NCBI RefSeq assembly: GCF_003815875.1
Contig: NZ_CP033924.1
Span: forward strand, 4,340,001-4,404,000
DNA length: 64,000 nucleotides
Direction of reading: 5' to 3'
Origin: Chryseobacterium lactis
GTDB lineage: Bacteria; Bacteroidota; Bacteroidia; Flavobacteriales; Weeksellaceae
Positions within the stretch are counted from its first letter, which is position 1; each line of letters opens with the position of its first letter. The notes below the pieces were generated by a model. It was not told the DNA's origin. It saw only the letters and a list, made by a program, of their open reading frames with translations, and did no database searches. A program made the position numbers and the translations under genes. Below, piece by piece: positions 34,248 through 43,117 of the stretch.

Positions 34248-35621
34248 TTATTTTAAAACATTCAGAATTTTCTGCAACTCTGTACTTCCGCTTCCCTGAT
34301 AGTTGTTGATAATAATCGAAAACACGTATTTTTTACCATCTTTTGCAGTATGATACCCGGCAAAAGATTTGGTATCTCTCATGGTTCCGCTTTTCATTTT
34401 CATTCCGTTGTCCTGCATCGGAAACCCGTCGTAATAAGCTTCAAACCATGATTGTTTTCTGGCATACAACAGAGCCTGCACTTCAGCCTTGGCTGCTACA
34501 TAATTCTGAGGAGAAAGCCCGCTTCCGTCTGCAAAATTGATCATATTCGGATTGATTCCTTTTGACTTCCAGAATTCTTTCAAATAGGCAACACCGCTTT
34601 TGAAACTGGAATTACCTTTTTTTTCTTTTCCTAAAGTTTTGATCAAAGTTTCTCCGTACATATTGATGCTTTTCCTCAAAAACCAATAGACAATTTTGTC
34701 CAGAGACGGAGATTCATATGTTAGAATAATATTATTTTTGGGAGCTTCCAATGCTTGTTTGCCTTCTATTTCGAGTTGTGAATTGGTAACTACTTTTCCT
34801 GATAATTCAATACCCGATTCCTTCAGCCACTGCCTTACCTCTGTTGCCAATTGCAAAGGGGGATTGGGCACAGAACCTGAGACGGTAACCGTTTTTCCTC
34901 CGGGAAGCATTCCATTAATTAACGCTACATTGGAATGAGGTGCCGTAAAAATCAAACTTTGGTCTGAGCTTCCACCTGTTTCCAGATCATTCAACCATTT
35001 TACACCTTCCAAAGGATAAGAAAAACCTTTAAAATCGGTTCCATTGATATTGATATCGAATTGATTTTCTCTCCAGTTTACACCCCAAACTCCTGCTCCA
35101 TAGTAATTCCCTAAGTCATCCCACGGCCATCCACCGGGAACCGTCTGATGGTCAAAATAGGAATCATCAACAACCAGATCGCCTGATATTTTTGTAATAC
35201 CGGCATTTTTAACAGCTTCTATCAGCTTCTTCTTAAAATTTTCGGGTTTATAGGCATCGTAACGCCAGCTTCCTAATGTAGGATCACCATTTGAACTGAT
35301 AAAAAGATTGCCGTTCAAAAGACCTCCGGATATACTTCCGGAATAACTGGAAGTTGTTTTAAAAGTATAATTTTTACCCAATGTTTCCAGGGCAGCAGCA
35401 GCTGTAAAAATTTTCTGTGTTGATGCCGTAGAGAGTCCTTTATTACCCTGGTATTCGTAAACAAAGTTTCCGCTTTCATCAGAGACATAAAATGACAGTC
35501 CGGAAGCTACAGCTGATGAGGATTCCATAAGATCCTTCGTTACTTTATCCAGTTTTTGGGCAATATTCTGAGCAGCAACCATCTGAACTGAAAGGGCTAG
35601 CACTGCAAATGTCTTTTTCAT
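34248..35621 (-). CDS. dacB: D-alanyl-D-alanine carboxypeptidase/endopeptidase, PBP4 type (S13)
   Basis: A 457-aa periplasmic peptidoglycan hydrolase that trims or cuts pentapeptide cross-links. Signal peptide MKKTFAVLALSVQMVAAQ. Catalytic SxxK is Ser67-TQK (LSTASTQKIFTAAAA), the SxN motif is in RKSINMYGETLIK, and KTG appears as KSG in GMKMKSGTMRDTKSFAGY. The insert domains between motifs 1 and 2 (SYFDHQTVPGGWPWDDLGNY) are characteristic of the S13 family. A histidine kinase gene follows after 6 bp. No promoter match to the full consensus is obvious upstream. Confidence 0.93.
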   Translation of the reverse strand: MKKTFAVLALSVQMVAAQNIAQKLDKVTKDLMESSSAVASGLSFYVSDESGNFVYEYQGNKGLSTASTQKIFTAAAALETLGKNYTFKTTSSYSGSISGGLLNGNLFISSNGDPTLGSWRYDAYKPENFKKKLIEAVKNAGITKISGDLVVDDSYFDHQTVPGGWPWDDLGNYYGAGVWGVNWRENQFDININGTDFKGFSYPLEGVKWLNDLETGGSSDQSLIFTAPHSNVALINGMLPGGKTVTVSGSVPNPPLQLATEVRQWLKESGIELSGKVVTNSQLEIEGKQALEAPKNNIILTYESPSLDKIVYWFLRKSINMYGETLIKTLGKEKKGNSSFKSGVAYLKEFWKSKGINPNMINFADGSGLSPQNYVAAKAEVQALLYARKQSWFEAYYDGFPMQDNGMKMKSGTMRDTKSFAGYHTAKDGKKYVFSIIINNYQGSGSTELQKILNVLK

Positions 35622-35722
35622 TACATTGTATTTTCGTTCTTAATTTTACTAAGGTTCGGTTTTAACTTACCAGATGGCAGTTCGCCGAAACCTTTATATC
35701 TTTAAAATGATATCAAATATAG

Positions 35723-36571
35723 TTAAAAATGCAGTTTTTCATATTCTCTGAGATCATGATACTCAAAAAGAATCTGATGGTCAGGTGATTTTTCAAATGA
35801 TCTGTCACACTTAAAACACTTTTCAAAGTCATCTTCATCAATAAAAATATCGATCTGACAGTTTTTTATATAATTTTCTTTTACTCCGTAATCTTCAATA
35901 AAAGGTTTGGAATCATTCCATGGTTCATTATAACAACGTAAACAACATTCTTTATGAACCGCCTTATATCCGCAAATTTCACAGTACTGCAGATTCATAA
36001 ATAAATTCGTAATATTTTTCTGCATATCCAAAGGGAACAGTTCCCGCGGAAGAATTTTCAAAAGCAGATAATAATTAGGTTCATATGAAGAAAAGGAAAA
36101 TGTCTTCTCTTTTGTGTAAAGTTGTAATTTCTGAAGATCATCCTCAACTTCAACCTTAACGATTTCCCGGATATTGATAATTGCTTTTTTTCTGATTTTA
36201 ATATTCCGTTCATCATCAATCTCAATACTAATTTTCTGATCCAGGTAATGATTCAGGCACAGGGTGGCTTCCCATAAATCACCATATCGCTTTTTACCTT
36301 CACTTCCACAGATTTCGCAGGTTTCTGCAGATAGAATCAGATATTTATTGGTTATATTTTTAATAACCGTATTAAGGTCCGGGTTTTCAGAATAAGTATG
36401 GCATCGCAGTTCTCCCAATTTTTCTTGTCCAAAAACGTCATTGTCAAGATTCCAGCCTCCTATGGCAAACTCGAACAACATTTGCCTGATAATTTCATTC
36501 CAACCCGTACTGTTTACCGAAAAATTTTTAAGGTTACGTTCTATAAAACGGTCAATATCATCCTGCTTCAT
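35723..36571 (-). CDS. Unknown protein with several CxxC zinc-binding-like pairs
   Basis: A 282-aa soluble protein that I cannot assign to a family. It contains three or four metal-binding-like cysteine clusters: CEICGSEGKKRYGDLWEATL with a following C and H (about 118-140), CEICGYKAVHKECCLRC (about 212-228) and CFKCDRSF (about 262-270). The repeated CEICG knuckles, each followed by a further Cys/His set, suggest treble-clef or rubredoxin-like zinc sites. Its ATG overlaps the pepE stop (TAATG) by one base, so translation is probably coupled to pepE. No function is proposed. Confidence 0.75.
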   Translation of the reverse strand: MKQDDIDRFIERNLKNFSVNSTGWNEIIRQMLFEFAIGGWNLDNDVFGQEKLGELRCHTYSENPDLNTVIKNITNKYLILSAETCEICGSEGKKRYGDLWEATLCLNHYLDQKISIEIDDERNIKIRKKAIINIREIVKVEVEDDLQKLQLYTKEKTFSFSSYEPNYYLLLKILPRELFPLDMQKNITNLFMNLQYCEICGYKAVHKECCLRCYNEPWNDSKPFIEDYGVKENYIKNCQIDIFIDEDDFEKCFKCDRSFEKSPDHQILFEYHDLREYEKLHF

Positions 36572-37263
36572 TATACTAAACTTCCTGCCTCTATTTCATA
36601 AGGCTCTTTATCTTTTTCAAAAATCCTTGTCAGCTCACTTCCTTCCACAGTGATAGTATCACCAATTCTTCTGATCCAGTTTCCTTCCCTAAGGCCTACT
36701 ACTTTGATGTCATTTTGGGTAAGAAATTCCATAATACGGGTTTCTCTTGTTTCGCCGTTATGCTTCAAATCAGGGTGTGGATCAAGATAGTGTGGATTGA
36801 TATTAAACGGAACCAACCCCATACACTCAAAACTTGGCGGATACACAATCGGCATATCATTAGTGGTTTTCATATTCTGACCACCGATATTACTTCCTGC
36901 ACTGCATCCGAGATATGCTTTCCCACCCGATACATTTTCTTTTAAAACAGATAATAATCCTTCTTCGTGTAATGTTTTAACCAATAAAAAAGTATTTCCG
37001 CCACCTGTAAAGTATCCTTTTGCCTGATTCAGAGCTTCAGCTTGCTTCTCAAATTCGTGTAGTCCTTTTACTTTAATATTGATGGTTTCAAAGAAAGAGC
37101 GGGCTTTCGCCGTATAGTCGTCATGGGAAATTCCGCCTGGTCTGGCAAAGGGAATAAAAACGATTTCGTCAATTCCGGCATATAACGTGATAAGTTCTTC
37201 TTTCAGATATTCTAAATATTCGCCACCAAAAAGTGTTGAAGTTGAAGCTAATATGATATTCAT
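36571..37263 (-). CDS. pepE: Dipeptidase E (peptidase S51 family)
   Basis: A 230-aa cytosolic serine peptidase that splits dipeptides with N-terminal aspartate. The family's GGGNTF loop is in KGYFTGGGNTFLLV, and the nucleophile Ser is in AYLGCSAGSNIGG; FNINPHYLDPHPD carries the conserved His/Asp region. Length matches bacterial PepE (about 230). It is the first gene of a two-gene operon with the CxxC protein, whose ATG overlaps its stop by one base. A consensus promoter lies 38 bases upstream. Confidence 0.93.
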   Translation of the reverse strand: MNIILASTSTLFGGEYLEYLKEELITLYAGIDEIVFIPFARPGGISHDDYTAKARSFFETINIKVKGLHEFEKQAEALNQAKGYFTGGGNTFLLVKTLHEEGLLSVLKENVSGGKAYLGCSAGSNIGGQNMKTTNDMPIVYPPSFECMGLVPFNINPHYLDPHPDLKHNGETRETRIMEFLTQNDIKVVGLREGNWIRRIGDTITVEGSELTRIFEKDKEPYEIEAGSLV

Positions 37264-37300
37264 ACAAGGAAATTATATTAATTATTAAAAAGTTGAACAA

Positions 37301-37331
37301 CAAAGATAAACTCAAACTGCAACGAATCAAA
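37301..37331 (-). promoter_or_regulatory. Consensus promoter of the pepE operon
   Basis: -33 TTTG (37328-37331) and -7 TATCTTTG (37301-37308) on the minus strand are separated by exactly 19 bp. Confidence 0.75.
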
Positions 37332-37456
37332 AATTAATCTAAAAAAAACATCTTAACCGTTAATATTTTCTAAAAAACCCTAAAGCTTCTAAAAATTGAT
37401 CTTTTCTGGAATTATTATTGAATTTTAGAATGTAAGAATTTTAAAAATATACGATT

Positions 37457-38017
37457 ATGAAAATGGCGACAGTTAATATTAAAAATCTATTTTTAGGTTT
37501 AATCCTTGTAGGAGGTGTAAGTTTTGTGAATGCTCAGACTACACAGACAGATAGTACACAAAGCACTGCTAATACAGTTGCAACGACTCAGCAAAGCAAT
37601 CCTACCATCGAAACCCTTAAAAAGCAAATTGCAACCAATCCAAAGGATACGGAATCATTAGCTAAGTTAGCTACTGCCTATCAGGAAGCTTCAGACTGGA
37701 CTAATGCTGTAGCTACATGGAAAAAGATCTCTGTTTTATTACCGGATTGGGCTCCTTCATATTATAGCCAGGCTTACGCCTACCAATCGGCTAAAGACGA
37801 TGCCAATGCAAAAATTGCTTATGAAAAGTATATTGCTACGGTAAAACCGGAAGAAGTGGAACAGAATAAAAAGAATCTGGCTTATGCGTATTTCTATCTT
37901 GCTTTTACGGAACAACAAAACGATCCTAATAAAGCAAAAGAGCATATCGCTAAGTCCATACAATATGACCCAACCAACCAGGATGCGATTAAACTTAGCA
38001 AAACTCTAAACTCTTAA
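37457..38017 (+). CDS. Exported TPR protein
   Basis: A 186-aa protein with a signal peptide (NLFLGLILVGGVSFVNAQ), a Thr/Gln/Ser-rich linker (residues 27-52) and about three tetratricopeptide repeats (NPKDTESLAKLATAYQEASD; PDWAPSYYSQAYAYQSAKDD; PNKAKEHIAKSIQYDPTNQD). TPRs bind partner proteins; no partner is evident from the neighbours. It is a single gene with its own terminator, probably periplasmic. Confidence 0.82.
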   Translation: MKMATVNIKNLFLGLILVGGVSFVNAQTTQTDSTQSTANTVATTQQSNPTIETLKKQIATNPKDTESLAKLATAYQEASDWTNAVATWKKISVLLPDWAPSYYSQAYAYQSAKDDANAKIAYEKYIATVKPEEVEQNKKNLAYAYFYLAFTEQQNDPNKAKEHIAKSIQYDPTNQDAIKLSKTLNS

Positions 38018-38024
38018 TAATAGT

Positions 38025-38051
38025 AAAAACCGGAAAAATTTTCCGGTTTTT
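38025..38051 (+). terminator. Terminator of the TPR gene
   Basis: AAAAACCGGAAAA (38025-38037) is the complement of TTTTCCGGTTTTT (38039-38051). It begins 8 bases after the stop. Confidence 0.88.
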
Positions 38052-38139
38052 GTTTTTTCAGCTGAATTGTAATTTTATTTTTTTTAACGCAAAAGGCTTT
38101 TTGATTCGCTAGATTATTTACGTCAAAATTAAAATCTTA

Positions 38140-38628
38140 CTATTTAATCTTCTTTCCAAAGAAGTCTTCTTCTCCGTGCAGATGTCGGATAATTTTTTCA
38201 ATATTACGTTGGATGCTGACTTCAGTTTTCAGATTGTGAATATACCGAATCAGCTCATGTCTTCTCGACGGTATCAGTTTTTCAAAGTTTATCGTTGCCA
38301 GGTGACTTTCTTTGATCGCTTTTTCAAGCTGGGGATGTATGGAAATAGAACGGTCAGAATCATCATATTCCAAAGTAACGTCAATGGTTTCACCAATTCT
38401 TTTGGGAGAATTTTTAAGCATAATGGTATTGATATACAACCGCCATTCTCCTAAATATTTCATCAGATTTTGTTGAAATTCCTTTCCGTTTACCTTTCCT
38501 TTCACAGGAATCGGGCTTTTATTTCTTCCGGAATCTTCAAAAATTTTATTTAAAATCTCTTCCGGAATAAAAACGAAAGGATTAATCCCGATAATCTCCA
38601 ATGGAGCTGTGAAATGGTTGTGCTTCAT
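38140..38628 (-). CDS. YdeI/OmpD-associated-family protein with DUF1905 domain
   Basis: A 162-aa cytosolic protein. Residues about 5-90 resemble DUF1905 (FTAPLEIIGINPFVFIPEEI; SPIPVKGKVNGKEFQQNLMK), and the C-terminal half resembles the YdeI/OmdA helical domain (HPQLEKAIKESHLATINFEK; SRRHELIRYIHNLKTEVSIQ, a motif in which SxxxELxxYIxxxK is typical). E. coli YdeI was linked to antimicrobial-peptide resistance and OmpD association; the biochemical role is unclear. I start at the ATG at 38628 (MKHNHFTA) rather than the GTG at 38634. Confidence 0.82.
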   Translation of the reverse strand: MKHNHFTAPLEIIGINPFVFIPEEILNKIFEDSGRNKSPIPVKGKVNGKEFQQNLMKYLGEWRLYINTIMLKNSPKRIGETIDVTLEYDDSDRSISIHPQLEKAIKESHLATINFEKLIPSRRHELIRYIHNLKTEVSIQRNIEKIIRHLHGEEDFFGKKIK

Positions 38629-38820
38629 AATCACAAATTTATAATGATTTAATCTAAATTACAAAGCAAAATTGAAGCTTTACAATTCAAAAAACAGCAC
38701 CATTTTTATTTCATTATAATCAATCTGCCACTCAAAATGTACCATACTCCCGTTCTAATACTTACTGTATTCAATCGTTCAAAACCCGTAAAATCATACC
38801 CCAGAACTCAATTAATTCCC

Positions 38821-38828
38821 TATCTTTG
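38821..38828 (+). promoter_or_regulatory. -7 promoter box for the aldolase gene
   Basis: TATCTTTG matches TAnnTTTG and ends 23 bases before the ATG at 38852. No TTG at -33. Confidence 0.55.
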
Positions 38829-38851
38829 TAACAATAAATCTATTTAACAAA

Positions 38852-39505
38852 ATGAAATTTTTTATTGACACAGCTAATTTAGAGCAAATCAAGGAAGCTA
38901 GAGATCTTGGAATTTTAGATGGTGTAACAACCAACCCTTCATTAATGGCTAAAGAAGGAATTCAGGGAGCTGAAGCAATTAAAAACCATTATAAAACGAT
39001 CTGCGAGCTTGTAGATGGAGATATTTCTGCTGAAGTACTTTCTACAACGTATGAAGAAATGATCAAAGAAGGAGACGAATTGGCTGCTATTCACCCGAAT
39101 ATTGTAGTAAAAATTCCAATGATCAAAGACGGTATCAAAGCATTAAAATATTTTTCTGACAAAGGAATCAGAACTAACTGTACTTTAATTTTCTCTCCTG
39201 GGCAGGCTCTTTTGGCAGCTAAGGCGGGGGCAAATTATGTTTCTCCATTCCTGGGAAGATTAGATGATATTTCAACAGATGGATTAAACCTTATCCAGGA
39301 AATCAGATTAATTTTCGATAATTATATGTTCGAAACTGAAATTCTTGCAGCTTCTATCCGTCACTCAATGCACATCATCGACTGTGCTAAAATCGGAGCG
39401 GATGTTATTACTTCTCCACTTCCTCCGATCTTGAGCTTATTAAAGCATCCTTTAACGGATAGCGGACTGGCTCAGTTTATTGCTGATTCTCAGAAATTAT
39501 CATAA
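38852..39505 (+). CDS. Transaldolase / fructose-6-phosphate aldolase-like protein
   Basis: A 217-aa class-I aldolase of the small transaldolase (TalC/MipB) family. The opening [20 protein letters not shown], the GVTTNPSL motif, the Schiff-base lysine in NIVVKIPMI and the [20 protein letters not shown] stretch are diagnostic. Such enzymes move a dihydroxyacetone unit between sugar phosphates in the pentose phosphate pathway. Members annotated as transaldolase and as F6P aldolase differ by few active-site residues, so I leave the gene symbol open. It is a single gene with its own -7 box and terminator. Confidence 0.92.
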   Translation: MKFFIDTANLEQIKEARDLGILDGVTTNPSLMAKEGIQGAEAIKNHYKTICELVDGDISAEVLSTTYEEMIKEGDELAAIHPNIVVKIPMIKDGIKALKYFSDKGIRTNCTLIFSPGQALLAAKAGANYVSPFLGRLDDISTDGLNLIQEIRLIFDNYMFETEILAASIRHSMHIIDCAKIGADVITSPLPPILSLLKHPLTDSGLAQFIADSQKLS

Positions 39506-39528
39506 GACAAGCAACAATTTTAAATATA

Positions 39529-39566
39529 AAAATCCCGAAACAATCTGTTCCGGGATTTTCTTTTTT
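39529..39566. terminator. Bidirectional terminator
   Basis: AAAATCCCG (39529-39537) pairs with CGGGATTTT (39551-39559), with A-rich left and T-rich right flanks. It separates the aldolase gene (plus) from the acetyltransferase gene (minus, ending at 39586). Confidence 0.85.
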
Positions 39567-39585
39567 ATGGCATTGAAATAACATT

Positions 39586-40143
39586 CTATCCAATACTTTT
39601 GACCACTTTACAAGGGTTTCCTACGGCTACTGCATTTTCAGGAATATCTTTAGTCACAACACTTCCTGCACCGATCACCGCGTTATCTCCGATTTTCACT
39701 CCGGGCAAAACGACAACATTTCCTCCAAGCCATACATTGTTTCCCACGGTAATAGGATGAGCATATTCCAGTCCTTCATTTCTTTGCTTTACATCCAGCG
39801 GATGACCGGCTGTATAAAAACTACAATTAGGTCCTATGAAAACATGGTCTCCAAATTTCACTTTGGCACAATCTAATATAACAAGATTATGATTGGCATA
39901 AAAATTCTCTCCAACCTCAATATTATATCCGTAATCACACCAGAAAGTAGGTTCTATGCATATATTTTCTTTGGCAGAGCCAAGAATTTTCCGGACGATT
40001 TCATTTCTTTTTTCAGAATCAGAATTTTTCAATCCATTGTATTCCTGGCACAGATCTTTGCATGAAATACGTTCCTGAATCAGCTGCTGATCATAGTTAG
40101 CATTATATAAAAGTCCCACTGCACATTTTTCTTTTTCTGTCAT
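39586..40143 (-). CDS. Sugar O-acetyltransferase (maltose/galactoside acetyltransferase-like)
   Basis: A 185-aa left-handed beta-helix acetyltransferase that uses acetyl-CoA. It has the Maa/LacA N-terminal helices (MTEKEKCAVGLLYNANYDQQ), NYGYNIEVGENFYANHNLV-type hexapeptide coils, the catalytic His in SFYTAGHPLDV and the coil IGAGSVVTKDIPENAVAVGN. Its acceptor sugar is unknown. The longer frame begins at a TTG at 40158; the ATG at 40143 gives the family-typical start. Confidence 0.9.
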   Translation of the reverse strand: MTEKEKCAVGLLYNANYDQQLIQERISCKDLCQEYNGLKNSDSEKRNEIVRKILGSAKENICIEPTFWCDYGYNIEVGENFYANHNLVILDCAKVKFGDHVFIGPNCSFYTAGHPLDVKQRNEGLEYAHPITVGNNVWLGGNVVVLPGVKIGDNAVIGAGSVVTKDIPENAVAVGNPCKVVKSIG

Positions 40144-40253
40144 TGCATCAAAGTTCAAGGGTTAATGTTATAAAAATATAGATATTTGCCCTAGTAAGAC
40201 CAATATTTACGCTGTAACTTCTATCCTATTCCCACGCAATTCACCATATACAG

Positions 40254-41159
40254 TTAATTTACCAGATCCGGCTCAATCGGATTGTTATCTTTTTTAAGGT
40301 TTTCTTTTACCCTTTTCTCCATTTCTCTGAATACCTGATTAGGATCAGAAATTTCCTTACCGTCAGCGGTTCTTACTTTAAAAGCTACTTTAGTCCCCGA
40401 ATCACCTCCATTTTTCATCATCATCTCTCTCATACTTTTAGTAGGATCGTTTACATAGGATTTCCAGGCTTTTTTAAACTGATCTTTGGAAACTTCAATT
40501 TCTTTGCTACCCAATCCCAATACTTTTACATTTTCAGGGACCTGCATTTCTTTTTCGCTACTCATTGATTCTACCTTTTTATTTCCTACCAGCATCATGC
40601 TGTGAGATCCTGTAGCATCTTCCAGTTTGATGATAAGTCCCGGAAGTCCATAAAATATGTAGGGCCCATCCTGAAAAGGAATATCCGTTGAAAACCAGGC
40701 GATCCATTCTCTGCCCCCTAAGTTAGTGACAGCCTTTTGGGCATTATACTCTCCTATCTTTTGCTTGTCGGGAGCTATTTTCCATTCCGGTTTTTGGTCT
40801 TCCCGTATTTTATAATGATCCATAGCAATGCTCCTGAAAAGGTAGGTTTTAAAGTCAGGGTACTGTTTGGTCACTTTATAAGAGACCTGTCCCGGCTTTT
40901 CCCGTTTATTAATACTAATACTCCCGCCTCCAACTTTCAGCTGTTTTTCAAGCTCTGCTCTTCCTGTAGAATCTGCCACAAATTTATCATGACTGTAATA
41001 ACTGGATCCGGTTTTATCAATATCCAGTAACATCATTTCCTTTTTCACCTCTTCTTTATGATCAGAATCGGGAATAAATTTATATTCATAAAAGAATCTG
41101 TTGGTCTGAGCGCTGGCAAACGTTCCCAGTAATAAAAAAAGTAGAATGTTATTTTTCAT
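40254..41159 (-). CDS. GLPGLI-family exported protein
   Basis: A 301-aa protein of a Bacteroidota-specific family named after its GLPGLI motif, seen here in IFYGLPGLIIKLEDATGSHS. Signal peptide MKNNILLFLLLGTFASAQ. The motif is preceded by the usual W-x-AWFS segment (REWIAWFSTDIPFQDGPYIF). Function is unknown. I start at the ATG at 41159, not the upstream frame extension to 41201. It follows the BlaI-M56 pair on the same strand with a 56-bp gap that holds a terminator-like hairpin, so it may be expressed at a reduced level from that operon. Confidence 0.9.
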   Translation of the reverse strand: MKNNILLFLLLGTFASAQTNRFFYEYKFIPDSDHKEEVKKEMMLLDIDKTGSSYYSHDKFVADSTGRAELEKQLKVGGGSISINKREKPGQVSYKVTKQYPDFKTYLFRSIAMDHYKIREDQKPEWKIAPDKQKIGEYNAQKAVTNLGGREWIAWFSTDIPFQDGPYIFYGLPGLIIKLEDATGSHSMMLVGNKKVESMSSEKEMQVPENVKVLGLGSKEIEVSKDQFKKAWKSYVNDPTKSMREMMMKNGGDSGTKVAFKVRTADGKEISDPNQVFREMEKRVKENLKKDNNPIEPDLVN

Positions 41160-41172
41160 AATAATGAGTGAT

Positions 41173-41206
41173 AAAAAAAGCTTTGCCAACCGTATTGACA
41201 AAGCTT
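41173..41206 (-). terminator. Terminator or attenuator between the M56 and GLPGLI genes
   Basis: AAGCTTTG (41178-41185) pairs with CAAAGCTT (41199-41206), and on the minus strand a T run follows. It lies 9 bases after the M56 stop and 13 bases before the GLPGLI start. Confidence 0.8.
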
Positions 41207-41215
41207 GATTAAACT

Positions 41216-43117
41216 TTATTTCTTGGTCTGAATTTTTATTTCACCTTCAGCTCCCTTTACCATCTTTCCTTTGTAGACATTCACGCTGGCTATATTGTCA
41301 GGACTTAAAGCGTTAGCTTCTTCTTTCGAAACTTCTTTTCCGTCTATATAATATTTGATATTATCTCCTCCGCTTACCTTGAATTTTTTAACCCCATTCA
41401 AAGCTATATTTCCGCTGCCATCTTTTTTAATATAATCGGCCTGCATCACCATTACTCTGGGAGAACCTTTGCTGAAGTCAGTTTCTTTAAAGTTTTTAAA
41501 AGCTATCATGGTAGATTTTTCTCTTTCCAACCTTGCTTTTGCATTTTCTATCCTTGCCGCATCATTTTCTCTTCTTGCTTTGTCGTTCTCTATTCTTGCC
41601 TTTTCACCTTCCAATCTGGCTTTTTCGCCTTCTTTCATCGCTTTTTGAGCATCCTTTCTGGCTTTTTCACTTTCCTTCAATGCTTGTTTGGCCTCTTTCA
41701 TTGCCTGGCGTACTTCTTCTTTTTCCTTCGGACCCAGATCGCTGTAAGATACCGTATGATTTTTATAGTAAATCACTCGTGAGCTTTTGGGAGCAGCAGG
41801 AGGAGCCGGCGGTGTAGATGGAGCGATTCCTGGTTCTGATGGAGCTGCCGGCGGATCCGGGAAGTCAACATCAACATCTAAATTCGACAGATCCGGTATT
41901 TCAACCTTCATATTTTCAATTTCCTGCAATTTATTTTTCCATTCAGGAGATTTGAAATACTCGGTAGTTGCTTTAAGAGCTTGATTATCGGCCAGCTTTC
42001 CTATTTCTCCGGCAAGCTTGCTAATCTCTTTAATTTTCTTATCAAAAGCGTCAGTTCCCGGTTTTAGTTTATCCAGTTCTTTCCCTTTTTTATCAATTTT
42101 CTTCTCAATTGCAGATAGTTTTTTCTCATCATCTGAATTTAAAGCCTTTGGCTCTTTAACATTTTCCGCTCCTGCTTTTTCAGATCTCACTGTATCTTTT
42201 TGCATTTGAGAAACCACTTTTTTGATAGACAGATTGGTTTCTTCAATTTCTCTGTTTTTAGCATTTACCAGATAAGCAAAAGCTACTGAAAATAAAACCG
42301 GTAATGCTAAAATTCTTCGCGCATATCCGAATTTGGTTTTTGGTTTTTGTAACATCTTAAGTCTTTTTTTAAGGTTTGAACTTAGAAACGGACTGGTGGC
42401 AGGCAACTGTGTTCCGGAAAAGTGGCTTGCTAAAAGCATCTGCGCAAATGCTTTGGTGTCCGAGTGTTTTACGGCTTTTTTATCAGCCAGGTATTCATGA
42501 ATTAAACTAATTTCTTTTTTGATCAAATGAAAGAACGGATTGAACCAGAAAACAGAGGTAATCACCTCAATAAAGATTTTATCGAATGAATGTTTCTGTT
42601 CAATATGTACCATTTCGTGCTTTAAAATCTGCTTTCCGACTTCAGAATTCAATGTGATTGTATTCTTCCAGAAAAGGTTTTTAAAGTATGAAAATGGTGC
42701 TTCAGTCAGGTTTGTACGGTAAAAATTGATCCCGTCAAAGCTTTCTTTCTGAAACTGTTTTTTAAACTGCTGGATTTTGAAAATCCCGTAGATCAACTTC
42801 CCTAAAAGATAGAGAGAAACCAGTCCCAGAGCTGAAAAAATAAGGTTAAAATAAAGGTTACCATTGTTTACGTTTTTTTCGGTATTAAAGTTTTGAATTT
42901 TATCAAGAAGCATATACATCTCATGATTCACCTCTATGGTAAAATCATCTACCTTGATAAGCGGCAATAGCAGCGATATCAGCATAGCAGACAACAGATA
43001 AAATCTGTTATAATGATGGAACGTCTTGTCTTTTAAAGACAACTGATAATACAAAAACGTTACACCAGAACATATAGTTACTTTTACAAAGTACAGAAGT
43101 ATTGCTTCCATAGTCAT
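41216..43117 (-). CDS. BlaR1/MecR1-like M56 metallopeptidase with heptad-repeat coil
   Basis: A 633-aa membrane protein. Transmembrane segments lie at about 6-25, 36-55, 90-112 and 275-290, with the M56 zinc motif HEMVH (167-171) in KHEMVHIEQKHSFD, facing the cytosol in BlaR1. Instead of the penicillin-binding sensor of BlaR1 it has a large periplasmic region: charged helices, a Pro-rich linker (PPAAPSEPGIAPSTPPAPPA, about 428-447), roughly seven tandem 7-residue units of the type EKARLEG at about 480-533, and a C-terminal plug-like segment (IASVNVYKGK). It starts one base inside the BlaI stop. By analogy, stimulus-activated proteolysis would inactivate BlaI. Confidence 0.92.
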   Translation of the reverse strand: MTMEAILLYFVKVTICSGVTFLYYQLSLKDKTFHHYNRFYLLSAMLISLLLPLIKVDDFTIEVNHEMYMLLDKIQNFNTEKNVNNGNLYFNLIFSALGLVSLYLLGKLIYGIFKIQQFKKQFQKESFDGINFYRTNLTEAPFSYFKNLFWKNTITLNSEVGKQILKHEMVHIEQKHSFDKIFIEVITSVFWFNPFFHLIKKEISLIHEYLADKKAVKHSDTKAFAQMLLASHFSGTQLPATSPFLSSNLKKRLKMLQKPKTKFGYARRILALPVLFSVAFAYLVNAKNREIEETNLSIKKVVSQMQKDTVRSEKAGAENVKEPKALNSDDEKKLSAIEKKIDKKGKELDKLKPGTDAFDKKIKEISKLAGEIGKLADNQALKATTEYFKSPEWKNKLQEIENMKVEIPDLSNLDVDVDFPDPPAAPSEPGIAPSTPPAPPAAPKSSRVIYYKNHTVSYSDLGPKEKEEVRQAMKEAKQALKESEKARKDAQKAMKEGEKARLEGEKARIENDKARRENDAARIENAKARLEREKSTMIAFKNFKETDFSKGSPRVMVMQADYIKKDGSGNIALNGVKKFKVSGGDNIKYYIDGKEVSKEEANALSPDNIASVNVYKGKMVKGAEGEIKIQTKK

